From assembly GCA_002336465.1 (NCBI GenBank), contig DDEP01000147.1:9811-17484 (forward strand): a stretch of DNA of 7,674 nt, given 5' to 3'. Below, one piece after another: positions 1-7,536 of the stretch (its first letter is position 1; every line of letters begins with the position of its first letter). This DNA comes from Pedobacter sp. UBA1951. GTDB taxonomy: Bacteria > Bacteroidota > Bacteroidia > Sphingobacteriales > Sphingobacteriaceae. A model generated the notes under the pieces. It did no database searches and was not told the origin of the DNA. It saw only the letters and a program-made list of their open reading frames with translations. A program made the position numbers and the translations under genes.

Positions 1-1
1 T

Positions 2-2734
2 AAAGTTATGCCTGCTGACAATGAGGTTCGGGTTGGCAGATTAGCCAATGGTTTGACTTATTATATTCGTAAAAATTCAGAACCCAAAAACCGAGCAGAG
101 CTTTATCTCGCTAATAAAGTTGGTTCTTTAATGGAAAACGATGACCAATTAGGTCTTGCGCATTTTACGGAACATATGGCTTTTAATGGCACAAAAGATT
201 TCCCTAAGAACGAAATCATCAACTATCTGCAAAAAGCGGGAGTAAGATTTGGGGCCGATTTAAATGCTTATACGGGTTTCAATCAAACGGTATATCAATT
301 ACCTATTCCTACAGATAGCGCTGATGTTTTTAAAACAGGATTTAAGATTTTAGCAAACTGGGCAGGAAAAGTAAACATGAACGGTGAGGATATCGATAAT
401 GAAAGAGGTGTAATTGTTGAGGAAGACAGACAGCGCGGTAAAAATGCTGCACAGCGTATGTCTAAAGAATTATTCCCTTTTCTGTTAGGTAATTCTCAGT
501 ACGCAAAACGTATTCCTATAGGTACTGTTGAAATCTTAAACAATTTTACGCATGATAAAATTAGAAACTTTTACCATGACTGGTATAGACCTAACTTACA
601 AAGTGTGATTGCTGTAGGTGATTTTGACGTAAATGAAGTTGAAAAACTGATTAAAGAGAACTTTTCGGGCTTCAATAATCCTAAAAATGAAAGAGCTCGC
701 TTAAATTATAGCATCCCTGATAATACAGCGCCTTTAGTAAAGATTGTTACTGATGCCGAGCAACCCTATAATGTTGCACAAGTTATTTATAAGCATAAAG
801 AAGGTCCTGTAATTACCGAGCAGGATTACAGATCTAGATTAATCCAAAACCTAGTAAACAGCATGCTAGGAGCTCGTTTGGCAGAGATTACACAAAAAGG
901 AAATGCACCTTTCTTATTTGCTCAAAGTCTTTATGCCCCTTATCAGGGTGGTTTAGTATGGGGCTTAAGTGCATTAACTACCGTTGCTGTGGCTAAAAGT
1001 GCTAATGACCTTGAAAAAGCTTTAACCGCAGCACTTGCAGAAAATGAACGTATGGCCAAATTTGGTTTCACAAACAGTGAAATAGAAACGGCTAAAAAGA
1101 AAATGGATGCCGGTATTGAGAAGCAACACAAAGAACAAAGCAAAACCAAATCTGCGGCTTACGTACAGCGTTATCTTGATAATTTCTTAATTGGTGCAGC
1201 AATGCCTTCTGATAATTATACCTACGAGCTAGCCAAGAGCATCTTGAAAAATGTAACAGCACAAGAAATTAACCAAGCAGCTAAAAATATGGTAAGTAAA
1301 ACAAATCAAATTGTTGTTGTGCAAGCCCCTGAAAAAGAAAAAGCAAGCCTTCCAGCTGAACAACAACTATTGGCTGTTTTAAAAAATGCGGGAAATAATG
1401 TTACACCTTATGTTGATGATAACGTTAACCAACCTTTAATTGCACAAAGCCCTAAAGGAGGCAATATTGTAAATGAAGCTACCAACAAACAGCTAAATGT
1501 TACAACATTAAGCTTGAGCAATGGCATAAAAGTGGTGCTTAAGCCAACTGACTTTAAAAATGACCAAATCATTTTTACTTCTTTTGGTAGAGGAGGAACT
1601 TCTTTAGCTAAGGATGATAATTTTCTTTCTGCCGATAATGCCAATCTTATTGCGCAGAGTGGTGTAGGTGCGTTTAACCCTACTCAGCTTAGTAAATACT
1701 TAGCGGGTAATACTGCCGGTGTGCGTTCTTACATAGACACAGAGTTTCAAGGTTTTTCAGGTAGCACTTCTCCTAAAGATATAGAAACTGCTTTCCAACT
1801 TATTTATGCATATGCAACCGAGCCAAGAAAAGATGCTGAAATCTTTAACAAGAACATCAGTGATTTTAAAGTAATCGTTGCCAACAAGAACAGTAACCCA
1901 GCAAGCGTTTTTGCCGATACAGTTCAAGCTGTAATGGGAAATTACCATAAAAGAGCTATGCCAACTACATTAGCCGACATTGATCAAATTTCTTTAGACA
2001 AAGCCTATGCTTTTTATAAAGATCGTTTTGCCGATTTAAGCGGACAAACATTTGTGTTTGTGGGTAACTTTGATGTTGAAAAAATAAAACCCCTCATCAC
2101 AAAATACTTAGGTAGCCTACCAGCCTTAAACCGTAATGAAGATTTTGTTGATCTAGGCATTTATCCACCTAAAGGTAAAGTGTCAAAAACTGTTCGTAAA
2201 GGGATTGAAGATAAAGCAACTGTTCAGCTTATCTTCCACAATGATTACGAATATAATGCAGCCAACAATATCCAATTAGATGCATTAAAGGCTGCTTTAG
2301 AGATTAAGATATTAGAAAGACTTCGTGAAAAAGAAAGTGGTGTATATAGTCCTAATGTTGCGTTAAGCATTGATAAGCTACCAAAAGCACATTATTATTT
2401 TACCATCTCTTTTAATTGTGCCAAAGCTAACGTAGATAAACTGATCAATGCTGCCTTAGAAGAGGTAAATACTTTCAAACAAAACGGAGCTACTAGCGAA
2501 GATCTTGTTAAATTTAAATCTGAAGAATTAAGACAAGAGGAACTGAACCTGCGCGAAAATGGTTACTGGTTATCATATCTAACCAACCGTTTAAAAAACA
2601 ATGATGATATTAACCAGGTATTAGGTAACAAAGAACGCATTAACAATGTAACTGTTGAGAGCTCTAAAGCTGCAGCTCAAAAATACCTAAACGGAGATAA
2701 TTACATTCGTTTGGTATTGGTACCTGAAAAATAA
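2..2734 (+). CDS. M16 family zinc metallopeptidase (pitrilysin-like), 5' end outside window
   Basis: A zinc endopeptidase of the pitrilysin/M16 family, probably periplasmic and degrading peptides. Numbered from the ATG at position 8, the inverted zinc motif HFTEH is at residues 52-56 (H52 and H56 ligands, E55 catalytic), with E132 and E139 in NERGVIVEED as the expected distal glutamates; E139, seven residues after E132, best fits the third ligand. A first M16 C-type domain follows (about 180-370, with VGDFDVNEVEKL near 203-214). The second half (about 497-908) repeats the fold without HxxEH, as expected for the inactive half, and keeps an R773/Y780 pair typical of the substrate-binding R/Y motif. 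The frame stays open to the window edge (codons for K and V precede the ATG), and Bacteroidetes homologues are somewhat longer and carry a signal peptide, so the true start is upstream; the ATG at 8 is probably internal. It ends with TAA and is followed by a strong hairpin. The family is certain; the substrate is unknown. Confidence 0.93.
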   Translation, partial: KVMPADNEVRVGRLANGLTYYIRKNSEPKNRAELYLANKVGSLMENDDQLGLAHFTEHMAFNGTKDFPKNEIINYLQKAGVRFGADLNAYTGFNQTVYQLPIPTDSADVFKTGFKILANWAGKVNMNGEDIDNERGVIVEEDRQRGKNAAQRMSKELFPFLLGNSQYAKRIPIGTVEILNNFTHDKIRNFYHDWYRPNLQSVIAVGDFDVNEVEKLIKENFSGFNNPKNERARLNYSIPDNTAPLVKIVTDAEQPYNVAQVIYKHKEGPVITEQDYRSRLIQNLVNSMLGARLAEITQKGNAPFLFAQSLYAPYQGGLVWGLSALTTVAVAKSANDLEKALTAALAENERMAKFGFTNSEIETAKKKMDAGIEKQHKEQSKTKSAAYVQRYLDNFLIGAAMPSDNYTYELAKSILKNVTAQEINQAAKNMVSKTNQIVVVQAPEKEKASLPAEQQLLAVLKNAGNNVTPYVDDNVNQPLIAQSPKGGNIVNEATNKQLNVTTLSLSNGIKVVLKPTDFKNDQIIFTSFGRGGTSLAKDDNFLSADNANLIAQSGVGAFNPTQLSKYLAGNTAGVRSYIDTEFQGFSGSTSPKDIETAFQLIYAYATEPRKDAEIFNKNISDFKVIVANKNSNPASVFADTVQAVMGNYHKRAMPTTLADIDQISLDKAYAFYKDRFADLSGQTFVFVGNFDVEKIKPLITKYLGSLPALNRNEDFVDLGIYPPKGKVSKTVRKGIEDKATVQLIFHNDYEYNAANNIQLDALKAALEIKILERLREKESGVYSPNVALSIDKLPKAHYYFTISFNCAKANVDKLINAALEEVNTFKQNGATSEDLVKFKSEELRQEELNLRENGYWLSYLTNRLKNNDDINQVLGNKERINNVTVESSKAAAQKYLNGDNYIRLVLVPEK

Positions 2735-2749
2735 ATATTATTTAAGCAG

Positions 2750-2824
2750 AACAGACTGTTCAAAAACCCACTTAGCCCTTAAAACGAGTTCAGGGTAAGG
2801 ATTTAGGTTTTTGAACAGTCTGTT
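2750..2824 (+). terminator. Long hairpin, probable transcription terminator of the M16 gene
   Basis: A perfect 19-bp inverted repeat, AACAGACTGTTCAAAAACC at 2750-2768 and its exact reverse complement at 2806-2824, encloses 37 nt. One further G-U pair (2749/2825) could extend it. It lies 15 nt after the M16 stop and is followed by T-rich sequence (TATTTTAT from 2825), which fits intrinsic termination on the + strand. There is no comparable T-run on the - strand side and no - strand gene that would need it. The stem is longer than an ordinary terminator, and each arm carries a near-palindrome (AACAG-A-CTGTT), so a dispersed palindromic element that also terminates transcription is possible. The stem is seen directly; the terminator role is inferred. 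Confidence 0.6.
2771..2799. repeat. Imperfect palindrome nested in the hairpin loop, REP-like
   Basis: Inside the 19-bp stem there is a second pairing: CTTA(G)CCCT at 2771-2779 with AGGGTAAG at 2792-2799, eight pairs with G2775 bulged, around an A-rich loop containing ACGAGTTC. From memory, its core resembles a palindromic sequence found many times between genes in Bacteroidetes genomes (the form CCTGAAAC-AAGTTCAGG). If so, this is a diverged copy of a dispersed intergenic repeat. The pairing is visible; membership in a repeat family is inference. Confidence 0.4.
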
Positions 2825-2839
2825 TATTTTATACCTTTC
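2810..2839 (+). promoter_or_regulatory. Possible Bacteroidetes-type promoter for the DUF1835 gene
   Basis: TTTG at 2810-2813 and TACCTTTC at 2832-2839 are separated by 18 nt, which fits the Bacteroidetes pattern TTG-N17-23-TAnnTTTG with one mismatch at the last base. The -33 element lies in the right arm of the hairpin, so the start of this transcript would overlap the terminator of the previous gene. The predicted start of transcription falls at about the ATG at 2844, leaving almost no leader. In such AT-rich DNA the match may be chance. Confidence 0.3.
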
Positions 2840-2843
2840 TGAT

Positions 2844-3608
2844 ATGAGCAAAATCTTACACATTCTTAACGGTGGAGCTACGCTTGAAATATTTAAGCAG
2901 GCCACTATAGAAGGCGATACGCTCACTTGGAATGAGGTGTTAGCCCAAGGCCCAATAACTGAACAACATTTTTGGGAAACCAGACAACATTACATTTGCG
3001 AAAGTCATCATGTCTCTCCAGCAGGCTATCAATCACAAGTATTAAAAGAAATTGATAAACTAAATCTGCTCAATCAATATGAAGAAGTTGTATTGTGGTT
3101 TGAGTTTGATGTAGTTTGCCAAATCAACTTGATTTGTGCACTTGATATTATCGCTAAAAAACTCCATCCGTCACTTAAAATATGGTTAATCTGTCCTGAT
3201 AAGTTTGAAGGAATAAAAGATTTTAGAGGTTTAGGTCAACTTAATGCCGAACAGCTCAGCAGTTTATATACTACAAAGGCGTTATTAAACACACAAGATC
3301 TCAAATTAGCTGCTAAAGCTTGGGGAGCATTTATTAAACAAGATGTTAAGCTTTTATCAGAGTTAAACACGCAAGAATTCCATCATTTACAATTGCTTAA
3401 ACCTGCACTAAAGGCTTATACAGAGCTAAAGATAAAACAAGATGGTTTCAACCTCATTGAAACATTTTTTCTAAACCTTAAACGGGAGGGCATTACAAAT
3501 CAAACAAAGATGATCCATTTATTTTGGGAGAAATACCCTATTTATGGTTTTACAGATCTCTATTTGGCTGATATTATTGATAAGCTACCTACAGAAAAAA
3601 CTATCTAA
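2844..3608 (+). CDS. DUF1835 domain-containing protein
   Basis: A 254-residue probable cytoplasmic protein with no signal peptide or membrane segment. The N-terminus MSKILHILNGGATLEIFKQA followed by EGDTLTWNEVLAQGP (23-37) is the typical opening of DUF1835 proteins, and EEVVLWFEFDVVCQINLI (80-97) matches the second conserved block. The C-terminal part (GLGQLNAEQL at 129-138, AAKAWGAFIKQDVKLL at 156-171, then a helical stretch to about 247) fits the companion region that follows DUF1835 in proteins of this size. The biochemical role of the family is not known to me. I chose the ATG at 2844 because family similarity begins exactly there; an in-frame TTG at 2811 would add 11 residues and lies inside the hairpin. 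It is 109 nt downstream of the M16 gene on the same strand but separated by the hairpin, so probably not co-transcribed. Its TAA overlaps the TAG of the convergent GHL10 gene. Confidence 0.83.
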   Translation: MSKILHILNGGATLEIFKQATIEGDTLTWNEVLAQGPITEQHFWETRQHYICESHHVSPAGYQSQVLKEIDKLNLLNQYEEVVLWFEFDVVCQINLICALDIIAKKLHPSLKIWLICPDKFEGIKDFRGLGQLNAEQLSSLYTTKALLNTQDLKLAAKAWGAFIKQDVKLLSELNTQEFHHLQLLKPALKAYTELKIKQDGFNLIETFFLNLKREGITNQTKMIHLFWEKYPIYGFTDLYLADIIDKLPTEKTI

Positions 3609-5152
3609 GGACGCTCTATGCTTACAGCATCGCTTGCTTCACTTTCATTTTTAATCCGATCCAGAGCAGTTACCACATAAGTATATTCCTTTCCTTTTTC
3701 TGCGCTACGATCAAGGTAAAAAGTGTTATCCTCAAAACTAATATTTAAAATATTCTTAGGGTTCAAGATATTGACCTTATCTCCTTCTACAAATCTGTAA
3801 ACAACATAACCCGAAGCCGTTTCCCCATCTTTAGCTCTTAACGGTTTATGCCATTTTAATCTGATGCCATCGGTTGTTAGTTCTGCATTTAAATCTTGCG
3901 GTTCGTTAGGAGGTATATTATCTATCCAAGGCATTTGCGGAGGTAATGCAGCATATTTATAAAAATTATTCCTTAAAGAATCTGCTACTCCTTTGGCCAC
4001 GGTCGATAAAGATTTAGAGCTAAAAAATACACTTCCCTGTACTTTATCATTTGCTCTTATTGCCCTGATCTGGTTAGGGATTTCTGAGGGAGTGCGCCAT
4101 GCCTGTTCTCTTGAAACGTTCACTAGATAAGCGGCCTGCCCTATGTATAAATGCCTTCCAAAAGTATTTTTAGCCCACCAATCCAACAATACCCCAAAAG
4201 GTGCAGCTGTTCGGTTAAAAGCAAAATATATCTGCGGATTGATGTAATCTACCCAACCTTCTTTAATCCATTTTCTTGAATCGGCATAGAGTTCGCCATA
4301 ATTGGAAAGCCCATTGGTTTTCGAGCCCAATGTATCTTCTCGGTAATTTCTCCAAATGCCAAAAGGACTTATCCCAAATTTAACGTACTTCTTGTAATGG
4401 TGTACGCTATCGCTTACCATCTTTACCAATAAGTCTACATTATTTCTGCGCCAATCGTCAATCTTAGTAAATCCATTAGGGTATTTGGCAAAAGTAGCAC
4501 TGTCTTTTATTACCTGTCCGGCAATGCGGTAAGGATAAAAATAATCATCAAAATGCACCCCGTCAATATCATATTCTTTTACCACATCTAAGATTACCTG
4601 CGTAATATACTCTCTGTTTTCAGGCAATCCTGGATCAAACAGTTTTTGTCCTCCGTAGGTATAAAATAATTCTGGTTTAGTTTTAGTGATATGATCTGAA
4701 GCCGTAACCGAGTTCGCACTCATCGTAGCTCTATATGGATTAAACCACGCATGCAGTTCCATACCACGGCTATGTGCTTCTTTAATGGCAAATTGCAAAG
4801 GATCATAACCATCAGCAGGTTTTAGCCCTTGTTTGCCCATTAACCAATGGCTCCAGAGTTCACGAGATTTTGCATACAATGCATCGGCTGTAGGCCTAAT
4901 CTGTAAAACAATGGCATTTATTCCATTAGCTTTATGCTGATTTAATATGCTAATTAGTTCTTGTTTCTGCTGATCTACCGTAAGCCCTTGCTTTGAAGGC
5001 CAATCAATATTGGTTACGCTAGCTATCCATACACCTCTAAATTCACGCTTAGGTGCAATTTTTTCTTCACTTTGAGCGTTTACTATTTTCGGGATAGCAA
5101 AAAGAATACATAAGGCAGATAAAAGTTGTACGTAATGTTTGGTTTTTTGCAT
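3605..5152 (-). CDS. Secreted GHL10 family glycosidase-like protein with C-terminal FN3-like domain
   Basis: A 515-residue secreted protein of the GHL10 family (PF02638, formerly DUF187; 'family 10 glycosylhydrolase'). Residues 1-26 form a signal peptide (KTKH, hydrophobic core, cleavage likely after VNA-Q). There is no good lipobox, so it is probably soluble in the periplasm or exported. The GHL10 barrel spans about 36-390: REFRGVWIASVTNIDWP (36-52), HAWFNPYRA (134-142), YDIDGVHFDDYFYPY (194-208) with acidic residues that are catalytic candidates, and VDYINPQIYF (301-310). Residues about 415-513 (PNEPQDLNAEL, IRLKWHKP, GYVVYRF, YTYVVTALD) look like a fibronectin type III domain. The E. coli relative DigH (YddW) cleaves denuded peptidoglycan glycan strands, so a cell-wall role is a reasonable inference, not shown here. 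I chose the ATG at 5152 because it starts the signal peptide; an in-frame TTG at 5236 would put 28 extra residues before it and lies in a promoter-like motif. Confidence 0.9.
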   Translation of the reverse strand: MQKTKHYVQLLSALCILFAIPKIVNAQSEEKIAPKREFRGVWIASVTNIDWPSKQGLTVDQQKQELISILNQHKANGINAIVLQIRPTADALYAKSRELWSHWLMGKQGLKPADGYDPLQFAIKEAHSRGMELHAWFNPYRATMSANSVTASDHITKTKPELFYTYGGQKLFDPGLPENREYITQVILDVVKEYDIDGVHFDDYFYPYRIAGQVIKDSATFAKYPNGFTKIDDWRRNNVDLLVKMVSDSVHHYKKYVKFGISPFGIWRNYREDTLGSKTNGLSNYGELYADSRKWIKEGWVDYINPQIYFAFNRTAAPFGVLLDWWAKNTFGRHLYIGQAAYLVNVSREQAWRTPSEIPNQIRAIRANDKVQGSVFFSSKSLSTVAKGVADSLRNNFYKYAALPPQMPWIDNIPPNEPQDLNAELTTDGIRLKWHKPLRAKDGETASGYVVYRFVEGDKVNILNPKNILNISFEDNTFYLDRSAEKGKEYTYVVTALDRIKNESEASDAVSIERP

Positions 5153-5233
5153 GAAAACAGGCTTCTGGTTCAAAATTTTAAAGGTAGCTGAATTAAAAGT
5201 TAATTTAATAACGCTTAATTGATAATTTTGATA

Positions 5234-5241
5234 CAAAGGTG
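5234..5241 (-). promoter_or_regulatory. Possible -7 element upstream of the GHL10 gene
   Basis: On the - strand CACCTTTG (5241 down to 5234) matches the Bacteroidetes TAnnTTTG element except at its first base, about 80 nt before the chosen ATG at 5152. I see no TTG 17-23 nt further upstream, where the sequence is A-rich. The rest of the 165-nt gap to the divergent gene at 5318 consists of T- and A-rich tracts; I found no good promoter match facing the coiled-coil gene. Confidence 0.33.
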
Positions 5242-5317
5242 CATATTTTTTTACTTTTATTTTTTTTGTTAAGTTAGTCGTTTATTTTAATAGAAGATTT
5301 TGATTATTTATACTTAA

Positions 5318-6229
5318 ATGCAAGCAGATAACTCTCGTAACAAGACCGATAAAACCAAGGTTTACTTTTTAATGGTTGTTATAGCAGCTCTGCTAGGCAT
5401 AAATGGCTACTTGTATTTCAGCAATAAAAGCAGCGCTTCTCCTTCCCCTTCTGCTGCTCTAAATACCGAACAAGAACGTTTGAAATTAGAGGTCGAAAAA
5501 ATTGAAGTTGAGTTAGACCGCGTTAATCTATCTAATGTAAATCTTAATGACAAATTGATAGCAGAACAGGAACACGCACGACAAAAGATTGAAGAGCTGA
5601 AAGAGGCTTTACGTAGAGGCGAGCTTACTCAAAAAGACTTGGATGAGGCAAGCGAGAAGATTTCTAATCTGCGCAACTTCGTTAAAATATACAACAACAA
5701 GGTTACTTTGCTAGAACAAGAGAACGTTTACCTGAAAGGCGAACGTGACAGTTTGAAATCAGTTGTTACTACATCTATAGATAAGAATGTAAAGTTAGAG
5801 AAGGAAAATAAAAAGCTAACTGCAAAGGTTAGGGTTGGTGAATCTTTAAAAGCGTATGACATTAAGGTTAATGCTTTTAAAATCAAACAAAGTGGCAAAA
5901 TTACCGGAGTTACCAGAGCCAGTACAGCCAACCAACTTACCATAGATTTTGCACTTGTTCCGAATGATTTAGCCGAGAAGAAATACCACAGGGTATTTTT
6001 GAGAGTAATTGATCCGGCAGGGAATTTAATTGCCGACGAAAACAACATGTTCGAAGCAGAGGGTCAAAAAATGCAATATAGCACCGCTATTGAATTCTCT
6101 TTTAACAATGATAATACCCGTTATAAAATCGATTGGATCAATCCTCGCCAATTTATGAAAGGTGTATATACTTTAATCTTATATTCGGGTGGAAGTGTAA
6201 TGGGCAAATCTGAAATAGAACTTAGATAG
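5318..6229 (+). CDS. Membrane-anchored coiled-coil protein of unknown function
   Basis: A 303-residue protein that I do not recognise beyond a Bacteroidetes-style conserved hypothetical. A short positively charged N-terminus (RNKTDKTK) precedes one membrane segment (about 14-34, VYFLMVVIAALLGINGYLYF), suggesting N-in, C-out topology with the bulk in the periplasm. A Ser/Pro/Ala-rich linker (38-48) leads to a long charged coiled coil (about 49-175) with leucine/isoleucine heptad spacing, including RLKLEVEKIEVELDRVNL, QKIEELKEAL and VKLEKENKKLTAKV. Residues about 178-303 form a compact beta-rich domain (ITGVTRAST, QLTIDFALVPND, YHRVFLRVIDPAGNLI, FMKGVYTLILYSGG), perhaps immunoglobulin-like. There is no cysteine lipobox and no catalytic motif. 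Coiled coils of this kind are often mislabelled as SMC-like; there is no ATPase motif here. It is transcribed divergently from the GHL10 gene and convergently with the glycosyltransferase gene. The ATG at 5318 is supported because the membrane anchor follows it directly. Confidence 0.85.
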   Translation: MQADNSRNKTDKTKVYFLMVVIAALLGINGYLYFSNKSSASPSPSAALNTEQERLKLEVEKIEVELDRVNLSNVNLNDKLIAEQEHARQKIEELKEALRRGELTQKDLDEASEKISNLRNFVKIYNNKVTLLEQENVYLKGERDSLKSVVTTSIDKNVKLEKENKKLTAKVRVGESLKAYDIKVNAFKIKQSGKITGVTRASTANQLTIDFALVPNDLAEKKYHRVFLRVIDPAGNLIADENNMFEAEGQKMQYSTAIEFSFNNDNTRYKIDWINPRQFMKGVYTLILYSGGSVMGKSEIELR

Positions 6230-6252
6230 TTCTCAATTTCTTTCTTTTTTGT

Positions 6253-7419
6253 TTAAGTAAAAACCAAATCATTAATTCGTTTGTACTGAAAAGCCATTTT
6301 AATGGTTTTTATCCATACCACAAAATACGGGAGACATATGACCTTTATAATAAGTGGATAGCGTTCCGTAAAATCAGGGAATAGCATCAAAGGGAAATCG
6401 AATGATGCAAGGATTACTCCCGCCAGTAATAGTTTATTTGTTAAGTTTTTTGCCGAATAGTTGAACCAGACACCTACGCCAACCACAGCGATGATATATG
6501 TACAATCTTCTGTGCCCGAACTAAACAGAACAGGAAACATAAGAGTCATGGCCAATATCAACATTCTGAACTTGTTTGATTTGTACTGCCCAGTATTGGT
6601 GTAAGGTAATAAAAACAAGCCTGCCCCTATTATTAAAAAGTAGCTGGTAGGAATGTGAAAGCTAAACAAGACTCTCACCATCCCCATTACAGACAAATCA
6701 CCTGTTAATGACCCTATATTAGATATATTCTTTACGCCCAATGAACTTTTCCATTCTACATAGCTATTTAAGACATAAGTTGGCGATGAAAAAAACATGG
6801 GCAATACAAACAATATGATAGACCAAAGCACCAAATAAAGAACAAAATGCTTCTTATCTTTTATGAAAAAGAAGAATGCAAGGCCTACAATTCCATATAA
6901 TTTTATAAAAGTTCCCAGTACAATACAGAATGCCGACCAAAAACCCCTATGGTAGTTTCTTAAAGTATAACTAAAAATAATTAACGCTGCTGTAGCTGGG
7001 TTAAATTGCTGACTCAGCATAGAAGATACAAAACAAGGAAGAGCAATTAAATAAATATCATCCCGATGCTTTATATGAATAGTTTGGATAGCTTTAAACA
7101 ATAATGCACAATTGAATAAATTCCACAACAAAAAACCCAAGGTTCTAGGCAACAGAGCAAAAGGAGCCATAAAGACAGAAAATATCGGCCCGTAATGATT
7201 GGTGTCATCATGTAACTCAGGATAATCGGTATATAAAGATTTCTGATGGATTAAATTGAAGAAGGTATTCTCAAAAATAAGGTAATTATTTAACCTCGAT
7301 CGCAAAACCGACTGAATAAAACAGTATAAAGAAATGGCTATCCAAAAAGCCAAAGCATATTTAGCCTTTACGCTTAAATGCTTAAAAGAGATCAGTTGTT
7401 TGGTCATACACGGTATCAT
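6253..7419 (-). CDS. DUF2029/GT87-type multi-pass membrane glycosyltransferase (GT-C)
   Basis: A 388-residue integral membrane protein with about 10-12 hydrophobic segments (roughly 20-38, 76-113, 121-155, 160-186, 191-210, 244-272, 285-301, 306-321, 328-346, 356-374). The first loop, RLNNYLIFENTFFNLIHQK with LYTDYPELHDDTNHYGP (45-78), and then FMAPFALLPRTLGFLLWNLFN (83-103) match the N-terminal pattern of DUF2029 (PF09594) proteins, as does GTFIKLYGIVGL (169-180). Family members use polyprenyl-phosphate sugars to glycosylate lipids or glycans on the outer face of the membrane; acceptor and sugar here are unknown. The acidic residues of the first loop (D65, E68, D71, D72) are candidate catalytic positions. 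Two starts are possible, ATG at 7419 or ATG four codons later at 7407; the first overlaps an inverted repeat. It lies 117 nt after the probable argH on the same strand. A weak TATTATTG (7441-7434, - strand) could be a -7 element, but no TTG is correctly spaced. Confidence 0.85.
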   Translation of the reverse strand: MIPCMTKQLISFKHLSVKAKYALAFWIAISLYCFIQSVLRSRLNNYLIFENTFFNLIHQKSLYTDYPELHDDTNHYGPIFSVFMAPFALLPRTLGFLLWNLFNCALLFKAIQTIHIKHRDDIYLIALPCFVSSMLSQQFNPATAALIIFSYTLRNYHRGFWSAFCIVLGTFIKLYGIVGLAFFFFIKDKKHFVLYLVLWSIILFVLPMFFSSPTYVLNSYVEWKSSLGVKNISNIGSLTGDLSVMGMVRVLFSFHIPTSYFLIIGAGLFLLPYTNTGQYKSNKFRMLILAMTLMFPVLFSSGTEDCTYIIAVVGVGVWFNYSAKNLTNKLLLAGVILASFDFPLMLFPDFTERYPLIIKVICLPYFVVWIKTIKMAFQYKRINDLVFT

Positions 7420-7434
7420 GGAAAATCCGATACC
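7412..7434. repeat. Inverted repeat over the start of the DUF2029 gene
   Basis: GGTATC at 7412-7417 and GATACC at 7429-7434 are exact reverse complements. Inside them GGA (7420-7422) and TCC (7426-7428) can also pair, giving nine pairs with a 2-nt bulge and a 3-nt loop. The element covers the first candidate ATG (7419) of the glycosyltransferase gene and leaves the second (7407) outside. It could be a leader hairpin, an operator-like site or chance. Confidence 0.3.
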
Positions 7435-7536
7435 AATAATACAACATTTTTGTTACAATGTATCTTTTTAATTACATTTTAATCTCTATTGTTCTAGCCT
7501 TCACAGATTCTCCAGCCAAGTAGATAGGCACCATGA

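Noticed and set aside
8..10. ATG at 8 as the true start of the M16 gene
   Set aside because: The frame is open to the window edge, the protein would lack any signal peptide, and homologues begin further upstream.
943..1948. Three antisense open frames within the M16 gene (943-1149, 1408-1644, 1757-1948, - strand)
   Set aside because: They lie opposite a strongly conserved coding sequence, show no recognisable domain, and are best explained as shadows.
2811..2843. In-frame TTG start for the DUF1835 protein
   Set aside because: It lies inside the hairpin arm, and family similarity starts exactly at the ATG at 2844.
2738..2926. 62-codon - strand open frame across the hairpin
   Set aside because: It runs through the palindrome and into the DUF1835 gene with no recognisable protein features.
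5153..5236. 28-residue N-terminal extension of the GHL10 protein from a TTG
   Set aside because: It would bury the signal peptide behind extra residues, and the TTG is part of a promoter-like CACCTTTG.
5246..5288. T-rich tracts upstream of the coiled-coil gene as a defined promoter
   Set aside because: TTTG at 5265-5268 has no acceptable TAnnTTTG partner at the right spacing; only general AT-richness is seen.
5728..6048. 106-codon - strand open frame within the coiled-coil gene
   Set aside because: Its hydrophobic, Ser/Leu-rich composition is what the complement of a Lys/Glu-rich coiled-coil gene gives; no supporting signals.
6230..6252. Terminator in the 23-nt gap between the convergent coiled-coil and DUF2029 genes
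   Set aside because: There is a T-rich run (TTTCTTTTTTG) but no stem before it; support is too weak to list.
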